NCBI RefSeq assembly: GCF_026162365.1 | Contig: NZ_JAOANW010000014.1 | Span: 62,001-126,000 of the forward strand | Direction of reading: 5' to 3' | Origin: Nitratireductor luteus | Lineage (GTDB): Bacteria > Pseudomonadota > Alphaproteobacteria > Rhizobiales > Rhizobiaceae | Length of the DNA stretch: 64,000 nt | In this document: positions 16,428 to 25,167 of the stretch, in pieces | Numbering within the stretch: position 1 is the stretch's first letter | How the letters are laid out: each line of letters begins with the position of its first letter | Made by a program: the position numbers and the translations under genes | The notes under the pieces: generated by a model | Seen by the model: only the letters and a program-made list of their open reading frames with translations | Told to the model about the DNA's origin: nothing | Database searches by the model: none

Positions 16428-17346
16428 TCTTCCGCGGGGGATATGGGCGGCGGTCCTGCTGCCTGTCTCGGCACAAGGCGAGATAGACTGGGGCGCGCTC
16501 GCCGAGGAAATCTCCATCCTCTGTGAGGGCCCGGTTGACGGGCTCTACACCAACGGCACGGCAGGCGAGTTCCATAGTCAGACCGAGGCCGAATATGAGC
16601 GGCTGACGGCGCTGATGGCTGAGATCGCGGGAAAGGCCGGCAAACCCTTCCAGATCGGCGTCAACCACACCAATGCCCGGATCGCGCGCGCGCGCCTCTC
16701 GGGGCTCGGACCCTTGCGTCCCACCGGTGCCCAGATCATCCTGCCGGACTGGTGGCCGCCGGGTGACGCCGAGGTCGCCCGCTTCATCGATGGAATGCAT
16801 GCGGCGGCCGGTGACGTGCCGCTCATCCTCTACAATCCTCCGCATGCCAAAAAGCGCCTGACACTGGCGCAGATCGCCGGACTGCGCGCGCTCGCGCCGG
16901 GCCTGATCGGCGCCAAGCTACCCGGCGGCGATGCCCAATGGCATGCCGAACGACGCCGCCTCCTGCCCGAGTTTTCGGTCTTCGTACCCGGCCATACGGT
17001 GGCAACCGCCCGGCCGCTGGGTGCGGACGGCTCCTATTCCAACATGGCGTGCCTTAGCCCCTTCGGCGCCGCCATGCACTGGCGCATGATCGAGAGCGAC
17101 CCTGCCGCGGCCGGTGACCTGGAACGCCGCGCCAATCTTTTCCTGCGTGATCACGTGCTGCCCTTTCGGGCAAGCCACGGCCTCTCCGATGCAGCGCTCG
17201 ACAAGCTCATGGCAGCCGCCGGCGGCTGGGGACCCGTTTCGAGCAGGCTTTTGTGGCCCTATACTTATGCCTCGCAGGAGGATGTACAGCGGCTCGCAAC
17301 AGCATCGCGGAAACTGATGCCCGAATATTTCGGTATTGGCCGGTAA
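16411..17346 (+). CDS. DHDPS/KDG-aldolase family protein
   Basis: Second class I aldolase-fold protein, 311 residues from ATG 16411, which overlaps the 3' end of the neuraminate-lyase-like gene by 17 bases in another frame. Motifs: YTNGTAGEFH (GxxGE loop, residues about 45-54), ILYNPP (catalytic Tyr) and the Schiff-base Lys in LIGAKLPGG. It lacks the NanA-type GxDE and GGIGSTYN sugar-binding segments, showing instead VPGHTVATARPLGADGSYSN, so it probably acts on a different 2-keto acid or in a different step. The long upstream extension of the same frame reads through the previous gene and was discarded. Likely co-transcribed and coupled to it. Confidence 0.85.
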   Translation: MSGSPDLPRGIWAAVLLPVSAQGEIDWGALAEEISILCEGPVDGLYTNGTAGEFHSQTEAEYERLTALMAEIAGKAGKPFQIGVNHTNARIARARLSGLGPLRPTGAQIILPDWWPPGDAEVARFIDGMHAAAGDVPLILYNPPHAKKRLTLAQIAGLRALAPGLIGAKLPGGDAQWHAERRRLLPEFSVFVPGHTVATARPLGADGSYSNMACLSPFGAAMHWRMIESDPAAAGDLERRANLFLRDHVLPFRASHGLSDAALDKLMAAAGGWGPVSSRLLWPYTYASQEDVQRLATASRKLMPEYFGIGR

Positions 17347-17714
17347 ATCGTGCCTGTCGTTGTCGCTGAACTTGGACCATTGCGTGCGAAGCCAAAGCTT
17401 GCGGCCATCGCGGTATTCATCACGACCTAGTCATCGTTCGGGTGGCCGGTAAGCTGGTCGAGCAGGCCGTGGGCGACCTTCATGTCATGCGACCGGGTGT
17501 GGAAGTAGGTCAGCTTCCCCGCGCGACCCGCGCCTTTTTCACCGCTTCCTCGATACGGCCTGCATAGCGCACCAGCGACGACTTCACGAGTGATTTGCCA
17601 TTCTCTGTCAAGCCGTCGCCACTTGAGATGTGGTCGGAACAAATACACAGCGGCAGAATTCAGATGTAAAGCGATTGAACTCGAAGATGATCGCGTCTTT
17701 CTATGGAGGACGGA
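17347..17714. other. Intergenic region with a possible broken minus-strand coding remnant
   Basis: On the minus strand two adjacent frames give a continuous-looking sequence when joined near 17525: an upstream part reading SSLVRYAGRIEEAVKKARVA and a downstream part reading KLTYFHTRSHDMKVAHGLLD, ending at a stop near 17427. The composition is coding-like and the join needs one frameshift. I could not name the family. No other gene is supported here. Confidence 0.35.
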
Positions 17715-18074
17715 ATGCATCGCGCGGTTCTTGCAGTTGCCACCGTTGCTGCCTTCATCGCGGATCCAACGATCGCCCTGGCGCAGGCCCTGCTGTCAGA
17801 CCAACGAGATGGCATCGCGCATATGGCCAATGCGGCCATTGCCGAAGAACAGTGCCAGATGCAGGTGAACCAGGAAGTTATGACTACTACGATGGGGCAT
17901 GTGGGCTTGGAGCTGATGGATTTAGAGGATCATCCATACAGAGCCGCATTCGAGGAAGCAGTACGGGAAGCGCAGCTCAGCATCGAAGTATATGGCAGCC
18001 ACGTCGTCTGTGACCGCCTTGAGGCCATGTATGGGCCAACTGGGCTGAGAATCCCTGGTCTTGTCGCGAGATAG
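17715..18074 (+). CDS. Small secreted protein of unknown function
   Basis: A 119-residue protein. The ATG at 17715 follows GGAGGA by 4 bases; an ATG four codons earlier lacks a ribosome site. Residues 1-25 form a Sec signal peptide ending in ALAQA. The mature part has two Cys residues (in EEQCQMQV and HVVCDRLE) that could form one disulfide, and is otherwise acidic and helical. Family not recognised. It sits between the aldolase operon and the conjugation module, where a relaxase gene would normally be expected upstream of traG, and may be either ancestral cargo or a chromosomal gene. Confidence 0.65.
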   Translation: MHRAVLAVATVAAFIADPTIALAQALLSDQRDGIAHMANAAIAEEQCQMQVNQEVMTTTMGHVGLELMDLEDHPYRAAFEEAVREAQLSIEVYGSHVVCDRLEAMYGPTGLRIPGLVAR

Positions 18075-18085
18075 CCAACCAGTTT

Positions 18086-18238
18086 CAGACTACGCCGCCT
18101 CCACGCGATGTTCTGCTCGAGACACCGGGCGGATTGACCCGGCTCCAGATCTCCCACCGTGGCGGGAAGCTGGCATCCGTTGCTTGTGATCCCCTCCCCG
18201 GTTTCGTCGCGATTGAGGAAAAGCTTGAGGAGGTAGAG
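18086..18238 (+). pseudogene. Possible proline-racemase-family fragment
   Basis: In the frame that includes 18134 the sequence reads RDVLLETPGGLTRLQISHRG followed by a segment ending PLPGFVAIEEKL. Proline racemases and 3-/4-hydroxyproline epimerases or dehydratases have a mid-protein segment of the form 'TPaGlv.a.......v..v...NVPsFv'. Only about 50 residues match, with no Cys motif (MCGHG) and no start codon of its own, so if real this is an isolated fragment. The match is weak and made by eye. Confidence 0.28.
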
Positions 18239-18449
18239 GGACCGCCGGAACGCCATCGGACCATGTTGCCGTTGGCGAATGCACCGGTGTCCGAACGCAC
18301 ATCTCCGGCCGGCCGCGCCTTTTGGCATACCCGCATCATCGTCAATTTCGACGACCCGCTCATCGACAGACACGGGCTTGAGGAGATACTCATCCCCGAA
18401 AGTTGCCGCACTTCCTCATCGAGCATCCATAAGTAGTCGGCGTAGATCA

Positions 18450-18471
18450 TCGTACATAAAGGCCATAAGCG
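18450..18471 (+). repeat. Leader repeat copy 1 upstream of traG
   Basis: The element TCGTACATAAAGG followed by two variable bases and ATAAGnG occurs here, about 60 bases before traG, and again at 20586-20607 before the CopG-like gene. Eighteen or more of 22 positions are identical, while the surrounding sequence differs. The conservation suggests a shared promoter or operator of the conjugation module. Confidence 0.6.
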
Positions 18472-18531
18472 GTTTTAGGGTTTCGGGTGACACTGGCTCC
18501 GTTTGTCTTATCGAAGAACGGAGTCCTCGCC

Positions 18532-20556
18532 ATGACCCCCACCAAGCTCCTGATTGGCCAAATCAGCGTCGTCTTCGCGATTGTCATGCTGGGCGTCTGG
18601 GTGGCGACGCAGTGGTGCGCGGACATGCTGGGTTATCAGGCACAACTCGGGCCACCCTGGTTCGTCTTCTTCGGCTGGCCGGTTTACGAGCCGTGGAAGC
18701 TGTTCGTCTGGTGGTATTTCTACGAGGCCTACGCGCCCGAGGTCTTCGATAAGGCCGGGATTCTGGCAGGCGCTTCCGGCTTCATGGGTTGCGCGGCGGC
18801 GGTAATCGGTTCGCTGTGGCGAGCGCGGCAGAGCCGATTGGCGACGACCTACGGCTCGGCGCGTTGGGCCTCAAGCCGGGAGATGAAGAAGGTCGGGCTG
18901 TTTCGGTCCGCAGGCGTGTTTCTTGGTCAGTTTCAGGGAAAATACCTGCGCCATGACGGGCCGGAGCATGTCATGGCGTTCGCGCCGACGCGCTCTGGCA
19001 AGGGCGTCGGACTGGTGGTGCCAACATTGCTGTCCTGGAACGGCTCGGCCGTCATCCACGACATCAAGGGCGAGAACTGGCAGCTGACCGCCGGTTGGCG
19101 CACGAGGTTTTCGCATTGCCTCCTGTTCAATCCCACGGATCCGCGTTCGGCCCGCTACAACCCGTTACTGGAGGTGCGCAAGGGGCCGGACGAGGTTCGC
19201 GACGTCCAGAACATCGCCGATATCCTGGTTGATCCGGAGGGTGCGCTGGAGCGGCGGAACCATTGGGAAAAGACCAGCCATGCGCTTCTGGTCGGCACCA
19301 TCCTCCATGTGCTTTATGCCGAAGAGGAAAAGACGCTGGCGCGCGTCGCCACCTTCCTGTCCGATCCCAAACGCTCTTTTGCCGCGACGCTGCGGCGCAT
19401 GATGGCGACCAATCATCTGGGCACGCCGGAGAAGCCGAAGGTCCATCCCGTCATCGCGTCGGCGGCGCGTGAGGTCCTGAACAAGTCGGAGAACGAACGC
19501 TCCAGCGTCTTGTCCACGGCCATGTCCTTCCTCGGCCTTTATCGTGACCCCACCGTCGCGGCGACGACCGCGACCTGCGACTGGCGCATTGCTGATCTGA
19601 TGGATGCCAAACATCCCGTGTCGCTTTATCTCGTCGTGCCGCCTTCGGATATTTCACGTACCAAGCCGCTGGTGCGTATGATTCTCAATCAGATCGGCCG
19701 CCGACTGACGGAGCGGCTGGAGGGTGACCCGAAAAAGAGCCGCAGGCATCAGCTTTTGATGATGCTCGACGAATTTCCCGCGCTGGGGCGGCTCGACTTC
19801 TTCGAGACGGCGCTCGCCTTCATGGCCGGTTACGGCATCAGGGCCTATCTGATCGCACAGAGCCTCAACCAGATATCCAAGGCGTATGGCGAGAACAATT
19901 CCATTCTCGACAATTGTCATGTGCGCATTGCGTTTTCGTCGAACGATGAACGCACCGCAAAGCGCATTTCAGACGCGCTCGGCACCGCCACCGAACTCAG
20001 GGTAATGCGCAATTATGCCGGCCACCGGCTGGCACCCTGGCTCAGCCATGTCATGGTCAGCCGCCAGGAGACCGCCCGGCCGCTCCTCACCCCCGGCGAG
20101 GTGATGCAACTTCCAGGTGACGATGAACTGGTTCTGATTTCCGGCCTCGCGCCGATCCGGGCGAAGAAGCTTCGCTACTACGAGGACGAGAACTTCACCG
20201 GGCGGGTGCTGCCCGCGCCGGAAATGGCGATAGGCGATTATGCGGACAAGCCTGATGCGCGGCCTGATGATTGGGGCATGGATGTGCGCAAGCCCGATAT
20301 GCGCCTTGCCGTCGAGGATGATGAAAAATCGACCTTCATTGACGAAGGCGGCATGCAGCAGCAACGCGGTCCGGGACTGGGGGAGGAAACGATCAAACCA
20401 GCACAGCCCGAACAGCCCGATTTGCCGAACCTTCTCGATGACGAGCCCGGCACCGCCACTGATCAGAAAATAATGGAACGCGCCTCTGCGCCTTCTCGCG
20501 TCTATGGCGTCAATGAAGCCATGGGGCCGGACAGGGATCTGCTGGATGGGTTCTGA
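18532..20556 (+). CDS. traG: Type IV coupling protein TraG (VirD4 family)
   Basis: Inner-membrane ATPase of 674 residues that links a relaxosome to the mating channel. Two transmembrane segments lie near residues 8-30 and 65-90 (including a short periplasmic loop). Walker A is APTRSGKGVGLV (about residue 148), Walker B LLMMLDEFPALG, with the VirD4/TraG signature ARWASSREMKK before Walker A. The acidic, proline-rich tail of about 130 residues is variable in the family. ATG 18532 has GGAG 8 bases upstream; a GTG 15 codons earlier is less likely. It opens the conjugation module, but no relaxase gene lies upstream, which is unusual for this layout. Confidence 0.93.
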   Translation: MTPTKLLIGQISVVFAIVMLGVWVATQWCADMLGYQAQLGPPWFVFFGWPVYEPWKLFVWWYFYEAYAPEVFDKAGILAGASGFMGCAAAVIGSLWRARQSRLATTYGSARWASSREMKKVGLFRSAGVFLGQFQGKYLRHDGPEHVMAFAPTRSGKGVGLVVPTLLSWNGSAVIHDIKGENWQLTAGWRTRFSHCLLFNPTDPRSARYNPLLEVRKGPDEVRDVQNIADILVDPEGALERRNHWEKTSHALLVGTILHVLYAEEEKTLARVATFLSDPKRSFAATLRRMMATNHLGTPEKPKVHPVIASAAREVLNKSENERSSVLSTAMSFLGLYRDPTVAATTATCDWRIADLMDAKHPVSLYLVVPPSDISRTKPLVRMILNQIGRRLTERLEGDPKKSRRHQLLMMLDEFPALGRLDFFETALAFMAGYGIRAYLIAQSLNQISKAYGENNSILDNCHVRIAFSSNDERTAKRISDALGTATELRVMRNYAGHRLAPWLSHVMVSRQETARPLLTPGEVMQLPGDDELVLISGLAPIRAKKLRYYEDENFTGRVLPAPEMAIGDYADKPDARPDDWGMDVRKPDMRLAVEDDEKSTFIDEGGMQQQRGPGLGEETIKPAQPEQPDLPNLLDDEPGTATDQKIMERASAPSRVYGVNEAMGPDRDLLDGF

Positions 20557-20585
20557 GTAGATTTTCCGCAAGTGATCGTGCTTCG

Positions 20586-20607
20586 TCGTACATAAAGGGT
20601 ATAAGAG
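20586..20607 (+). repeat. Leader repeat copy 2 upstream of the CopG-like gene
   Basis: Second copy of the 22-base element (TCGTACATAAAGG, GT, ATAAGAG), about 60 bases before the CopG-like start, matching the distance seen at traG. This spacing makes a common promoter or regulator site more likely than chance. Confidence 0.6.
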
Positions 20608-20667
20608 ATTCCAGCGACTTAGCCGATTTTGTCCTGACTGATTTTGCGTTTGTCAGGGCAAGGACAC

Positions 20668-21066
20668 ATGAAGCCGCGCCATAATATTTACATCGACGAG
20701 GAGACCAGCGCCGAACTGGAGGTGCTGGTAGCTAAACCCGGCGCGTCCAAATCCGCCATCGTCTCCGACGCCATCCGTCACTACATCCGCCATCGCGGCG
20801 CGCATGAGATCGACGAGGCGCTGAAAATCCGCCTCGACCGGGTGACGCGCGATCTTGGCCTCGTCCGGCGTGATCTCGACATACTGACCGAGAGCCTCGC
20901 CTTTTTCGTCAAGCTCTATCTCACCTTCAACGCGCATACCCCCCTGCCCGACCAGGCGGCGCAGGCGGCCGCGCGCGACCGCTTCCAGAATTTCATCGAG
21001 CAGGTCGGCCGCCAGATCGCGGGCGGCAAGCGCTCGCTTGGCCAAAATCAGCAGGAGAAACAATGA
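20668..21066 (+). CDS. CopG-family ribbon-helix-helix regulator of the trb operon
   Basis: A 132-residue protein with an N-terminal RHH domain (KPRHNIYIDEETSAELEVLV and ASKSAIVSDAIRHYI, residues 1-45) and a C-terminal helical region. This gene type stands between traG and trbB in many proteobacterial conjugative elements and is presumed to regulate the operon. I chose ATG 20668, preceded by AAGGA although only 3 bases away; a start 8 codons earlier at 20644 has no clear site. The stop overlaps trbB by four bases (ATGA). The repeat at 20586-20607 upstream is a candidate operator. Confidence 0.85.
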   Translation: MKPRHNIYIDEETSAELEVLVAKPGASKSAIVSDAIRHYIRHRGAHEIDEALKIRLDRVTRDLGLVRRDLDILTESLAFFVKLYLTFNAHTPLPDQAAQAAARDRFQNFIEQVGRQIAGGKRSLGQNQQEKQ

Positions 21067-22025
21067 CCGACACATCCGAAGATCGCCGCCGCGCCATGCT
21101 GAAAACGGCCATAGGGCCGGTGATTAGTGAGGCCCTGTCCGATCCGGCCGTCATCGAGGTGATGGTCAATCCCGACGGTAGGTTGTGGATCGAAAAACTG
21201 GGCGAAGGGCGAAATGACGCCGGTGTCCATGTTCACCCATCCGAAGCCGAACGCATCATTCGCCTGGTTGCTTCCCATGTTCGCGCCGAGATTCACGCAG
21301 ACAATCCCATCGTCAGTGCCGAATTGCCGTCTGGCGAGCGGTTCGAGGGATTGTTGCCGCCGGTGGCGCTTGGACCGTGCTTCGCCATTCGCAAACCGGC
21401 AACGAAGATCTTCACCCTCGCCAATTATGTTCGTAGCCAGATCATGGTCCCGATCCAGGCCGATGCCTTGTGCAAGGCTGTCCGGGAGCGGAAGAACATT
21501 TTGGTCGCAGGCGGTACGTCTTCGGGCAAGACCACTCTTGCCAACGCGCTGCTCGCCGAAATTGCCGACTGCGACGAGCGGGTCGTCCTGATCGAAGATA
21601 CCCGCGAACTTCAATGCGCGGCCAAGGATTGTGTAGCACTCAGAACACGCGCGGGCGCGGTCACCATGGCAGACCTGGTGCGCTCGACACTCAGGCTTCG
21701 TCCCGACCGCATCATTGTCGGCGAAGTACGCGGCGGCGAAGCGCTCGACATGCTCAAAGCCTGGAACACTGGCCATCCCGGCGGCATCGCCACGGTGCAT
21801 GCCAATTCCGCGCGCTCGGCCCTCTATCGCATCGAGCAACTGGTGCAGGAGAGCGTCAGCGTCATCCCGCGCCGTCTGATCGCAGAAGCGATCGATCTCG
21901 TCGTCTTCATCGCCGGACGCGGATCGGCCCGCCGTATCGAGACCATCGCCGAGGTGACCGGCCTTGATCGGGACGGCGACTACACCGCCAAAACCCTTTC
22001 TTTCCCTCAGCTTCAGCAACTTTGA
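21063..22025 (+). CDS. trbB: Conjugal transfer ATPase TrbB (VirB11 family)
   Basis: Hexameric traffic ATPase, 320 residues, cytoplasmic face of the secretion channel. Walker A is [14 protein letters not shown] (about residue 140), Asp box LIEDTREL, Walker [14 protein letters not shown], His box [13 protein letters not shown]. Length and order are those of the family. The start overlaps the CopG-like stop, and it is followed by trbC after 12 bases. Confidence 0.95.
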   Translation: MTDTSEDRRRAMLKTAIGPVISEALSDPAVIEVMVNPDGRLWIEKLGEGRNDAGVHVHPSEAERIIRLVASHVRAEIHADNPIVSAELPSGERFEGLLPPVALGPCFAIRKPATKIFTLANYVRSQIMVPIQADALCKAVRERKNILVAGGTSSGKTTLANALLAEIADCDERVVLIEDTRELQCAAKDCVALRTRAGAVTMADLVRSTLRLRPDRIIVGEVRGGEALDMLKAWNTGHPGGIATVHANSARSALYRIEQLVQESVSVIPRRLIAEAIDLVVFIAGRGSARRIETIAEVTGLDRDGDYTAKTLSFPQLQQL

Positions 22026-22037
22026 AAGGACCTGTCC

Positions 22038-22346
22038 ATGCGCAAAAAGATTCGCTTTTTTCTCACATCCGCCCTCGCGTTTGCGTTTTGGGCCCCCGCC
22101 TATGCGGCCGGTTCCGGCATGCCATGGGAAGAACCGCTCCAGCGCATCCTGGAATCGGTTCAGGGGCCGGTGGCCAAGATCGTCGCGGTGATCATCATCA
22201 TCGTCACCGGCTTGACGCTGGCCTTCGGCGACACCGCTGGTGGTTTTCGGCGCCTGATCCAGATCGTCTTCGGCCTGTCCATCGCTTTCGCCGCCAGCTC
22301 GTTCTTCCTCTCCTTCTTCTCCTTCGGCGGCGGAGCGCTTCTGTGA
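22038..22346 (+). CDS. trbC: Pilin-like conjugal transfer protein TrbC (VirB2 family)
   Basis: Pilus subunit precursor of 102 residues: signal sequence to about residue 25 (ending YAAGSG) and two hydrophobic helices (about residues 45-65 and 75-95) as in VirB2/TrbC prepilins. Its stop overlaps trbD (TGATG). In IncP systems TrbC is cyclised by the peptidase TraF, for which no gene is seen in this window. Confidence 0.92.
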   Translation: MRKKIRFFLTSALAFAFWAPAYAAGSGMPWEEPLQRILESVQGPVAKIVAVIIIIVTGLTLAFGDTAGGFRRLIQIVFGLSIAFAASSFFLSFFSFGGGALL

Positions 22347-22615
22347 TGGCGGCGTCTTCGCATATCGAGGGATTTGAAATCCCCGTCCATCGCGCGCTGA
22401 CCGAGCCGATCCTGTTGGGCGGTGCGCCGCGCACCGTTGCGATCATCAATGGAACGCTGGCTGCAAGCATCGGCCTCGGCCTTCAGCAATGGATCGCCGG
22501 GGTCGTGATCTTCGTTGCCGGGCACACGCTCGCCGTGTTCGCCGCCAGGCGTGACCCGGATTTCATGATCGTGCTTGCCCGCCACCTGCGTCAACGGGGG
22601 TGGTGGCGATGCTGA
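22346..22615 (+). CDS. trbD: Conjugal transfer protein TrbD (VirB3 family)
   Basis: Membrane protein of 89 residues with one or two helices (about residues 35-75). The N-terminus IEGFEIPVHRALTEPILLGG is the family signature. ATG 22346 overlaps the trbC stop; GTG one codon before is possible. It overlaps the trbE start by seven bases. Confidence 0.92.
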   Translation: MAASSHIEGFEIPVHRALTEPILLGGAPRTVAIINGTLAASIGLGLQQWIAGVVIFVAGHTLAVFAARRDPDFMIVLARHLRQRGWWRC

Positions 22616-25167
22616 ACACTGCTGAATACCGCAATAAGGCCGACCGGCTTGCCGACCTTGTGCCCTGGGCAGCGCTGATTGCGCCCGGCGTCGTGCTTAA
22701 CAAGGACGGCAGTTTCCAGCGCAGTTTCCGCTTTCGTGGCCCGGATCTGGAAAGCGCCACGGAGGCTGAACTGATCGGCCTGTGCGCCCGTGCCAATAAT
22801 GCGCTGAAGCGCCTCGGCTCCGGCTGGGCGCTATTTTTTGACGCCGAGCGCCTTGAGGCGCAACATTATCCCTCATCGAAATTTCCGGACGCCGCTTCTT
22901 GGCTGGTGGACGAGGAACGCCGCGCCGCGTTTGAAGGTGGGCCGGATCAGGAAGCGCTCCAGTGGAGCGATTTCCCGGTGACCAAACAAGGCCAGCACTT
23001 CGAAAGCTGCTACCACCTCACCTTATTATATATGCCGCCGCCGGACGCAGAGGCGCGCGCCGAGAATTTCCTTTTGGATCGTGGCCGGGAGGAGAGTGAG
23101 GACCGGTGGCCGAAGGCCAGCAGTCGATCCGGTGAATCGATTTCTGCGACGAACGCCCGGAGCGCAAACGAAGGGCCGGCAAGGAGGAACTGGCGTCAGG
23201 AACTGGCCCGGTTTGGGCACGAGACCGAGCGGGTGCTGGATCTTTTGTCCGGTTTCCTGCCCGAGATCCGCGCGCTCGACGATACTGAGACCCTGACCTT
23301 CCTGCACGGGACGGTTTCCACAAAGCGCCATACCGTCACGGTCCCGGAAACGCCGATGTATCTCGACGGCGTTCTGGTGGACACGCCGCTGACCGGCGGT
23401 CTGGAGCCGATGCTGGGTGACCGGCATATCCGTACACTGACCATTCTTGGCTTCCCCAACACGACCCGGCCCGGAGTCCTTGATGCGCTCAATCATCAGG
23501 ATTTTTCCTATCGCTGGGTGACGCGGTTTATCCCGCTCGACAAGACGGCAGCCACCAAGGTTTTGACGCGGTTGCGCAGGCAATGGTTCGCCAAGCGCAA
23601 GTCGATCACCGCCATTTTGCGCGAGGTGCTGACCAGTGAGGCGGCACCCTTGATCGATAGCGACGCCGACAACAAAGCGTTTGATGCCGATGCTGCCTTG
23701 CAGGCGCTTGGCGGGGATCATGTCGGCTTCGGCTATCTCACAACGACGATCACCGTGTTCGACGAAGACGGCCAAGCCGCCGAAGACAAGGCCCGGGCGA
23801 TCGAACGCATAATCAATGGCCTCGGCTTTACCTGCATCCGCGAAACCGTCAATGCGGTCGAGGCCTGGCTCGGCAGCCTGCCGGGCCATGTCTATGCCAA
23901 CGTCCGCCAGCCGCTGGTTCACACACTGAACCTTGCTCATCTCATGCCGCTTTCGGCGGTCTGGGCCGGGCCGGTGCGCAATACCCATTTGGGTGGCCTG
24001 CCGCTTCTTCATGCGGAAACCTCCGGCTCAACGCCGTTCCGGCTTTCCACCCATGTCGGCGATGTCGGTCATATGCTGATGGTCGGCCCGACCGGGGCCG
24101 GCAAATCGGTGCTGCTGTCACTGATCGCCATGCAGTTCCGCCGATACGCCGGATCGCAAGTTTATATCTTCGACAAGGGCAATTCCGCGCGGGCGGTCAC
24201 CCTTGCCATGAATGGCGAGCATCATGCGCTGGGCAGCGACGGCTCCATTGCCTTTCAGCCGCTGCGCAATATCGACGATCCGGCCACACGAAGCTGGGCG
24301 GCGGAATGGATCGGCTCCTTGCTGGCGCATGAGAAGGTCGTTGTTACCCCGGAGGTGAAGGAAGCCGTCTGGTCTGCGCTCAACAATCTCGCCACCGCGC
24401 CGGCGGTGGAGCGCACGCTCACCGGGCTCACGGTGCTATTGCAATCAAATCCGATCAAGGCGGCGCTGCAACCCTATACGCTCGACGGCCCGTTCGGTCG
24501 GTTGCTCGATGCCGCAGATGACCGCCTGGCGATTTCGGACGTGCAGTGCTTCGAGACCGAAGAGCTGATGCACCAGGCAGGCGTGGTCCTGCCGGTGCTG
24601 ACCTATCTCTTCCGCCGGCTGGAAGAGCGGTTCGACGGGCGGCCAACGCTGCTGATCCTCGATGAAGCCTGGGTCTTTCTCGACAATCCGCTCTTTGCCG
24701 CGCGCATCCGCGAATGGCTGAAGGTGCTGCGCAAGAAGAATGTCTCCGTCATCTTCGCCACCCAGTCGCTTACGGACGTGGCCGACAGCTCCATTGCCCC
24801 GGCCATCATCGAGAGCTGCCCGCAGCGCATCTTCCTGCCCAACGACCGGGCGGTCGAGCCGCAAGCGCGCGCCGCCTATGAACGCTTCGGTCTCAACGAC
24901 CGGCAGATCGAACTGATCGCGCAGGCAACACCCAAGCGCCATTACTACCTGCAATCGCGGCGCGGCAACCGGCTGTTCGAGCTGGGCCTCGGGCCCGTCG
25001 CGCTGGCGCTTTGTGGTGCGTCCGATGCCGCCGCGCAAACCCTCATCGACGCGATCCTTACCGAACATGGGCCGGGCGATTTCGCCGCCCGGTTCCTCAA
25101 GGCGCGCGGCCTCGACTGGGCTGCCGATCTGGTCACGCATTTCCCCCAGCATGGAGAATCATCATGA
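22609..25167 (+). CDS. trbE: Conjugal transfer ATPase TrbE (VirB4 family)
   Basis: Largest channel ATPase, 852 residues from ATG 22609, 8 bases after a G-rich ribosome site. N-terminal CagE/VirB4 domain to about residue 440, C-terminal ATPase domain with Walker A VGPTGAGKSVLL (about residue 490) and Walker B LLILDEAWVFLDN (about 680). A short polar stretch near residues 160-190 (SSRSGESISATNARSANEG) is low-complexity and may be a linker variant. The stop overlaps trbJ (ATGA). Confidence 0.95.
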   Translation: MLNTAEYRNKADRLADLVPWAALIAPGVVLNKDGSFQRSFRFRGPDLESATEAELIGLCARANNALKRLGSGWALFFDAERLEAQHYPSSKFPDAASWLVDEERRAAFEGGPDQEALQWSDFPVTKQGQHFESCYHLTLLYMPPPDAEARAENFLLDRGREESEDRWPKASSRSGESISATNARSANEGPARRNWRQELARFGHETERVLDLLSGFLPEIRALDDTETLTFLHGTVSTKRHTVTVPETPMYLDGVLVDTPLTGGLEPMLGDRHIRTLTILGFPNTTRPGVLDALNHQDFSYRWVTRFIPLDKTAATKVLTRLRRQWFAKRKSITAILREVLTSEAAPLIDSDADNKAFDADAALQALGGDHVGFGYLTTTITVFDEDGQAAEDKARAIERIINGLGFTCIRETVNAVEAWLGSLPGHVYANVRQPLVHTLNLAHLMPLSAVWAGPVRNTHLGGLPLLHAETSGSTPFRLSTHVGDVGHMLMVGPTGAGKSVLLSLIAMQFRRYAGSQVYIFDKGNSARAVTLAMNGEHHALGSDGSIAFQPLRNIDDPATRSWAAEWIGSLLAHEKVVVTPEVKEAVWSALNNLATAPAVERTLTGLTVLLQSNPIKAALQPYTLDGPFGRLLDAADDRLAISDVQCFETEELMHQAGVVLPVLTYLFRRLEERFDGRPTLLILDEAWVFLDNPLFAARIREWLKVLRKKNVSVIFATQSLTDVADSSIAPAIIESCPQRIFLPNDRAVEPQARAAYERFGLNDRQIELIAQATPKRHYYLQSRRGNRLFELGLGPVALALCGASDAAAQTLIDAILTEHGPGDFAARFLKARGLDWAADLVTHFPQHGESS

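Noticed and set aside
16276-17346. Longer N-terminus for the second aldolase
   Set aside because: The additional 45 residues translate the previous gene in another frame and lack family similarity.
22022-22615. A 197-residue frame spanning trbC and trbD
   Set aside because: It runs in the wrong register through trbC; only its last 89 codons (trbD) are supported by family similarity and overlap signals.
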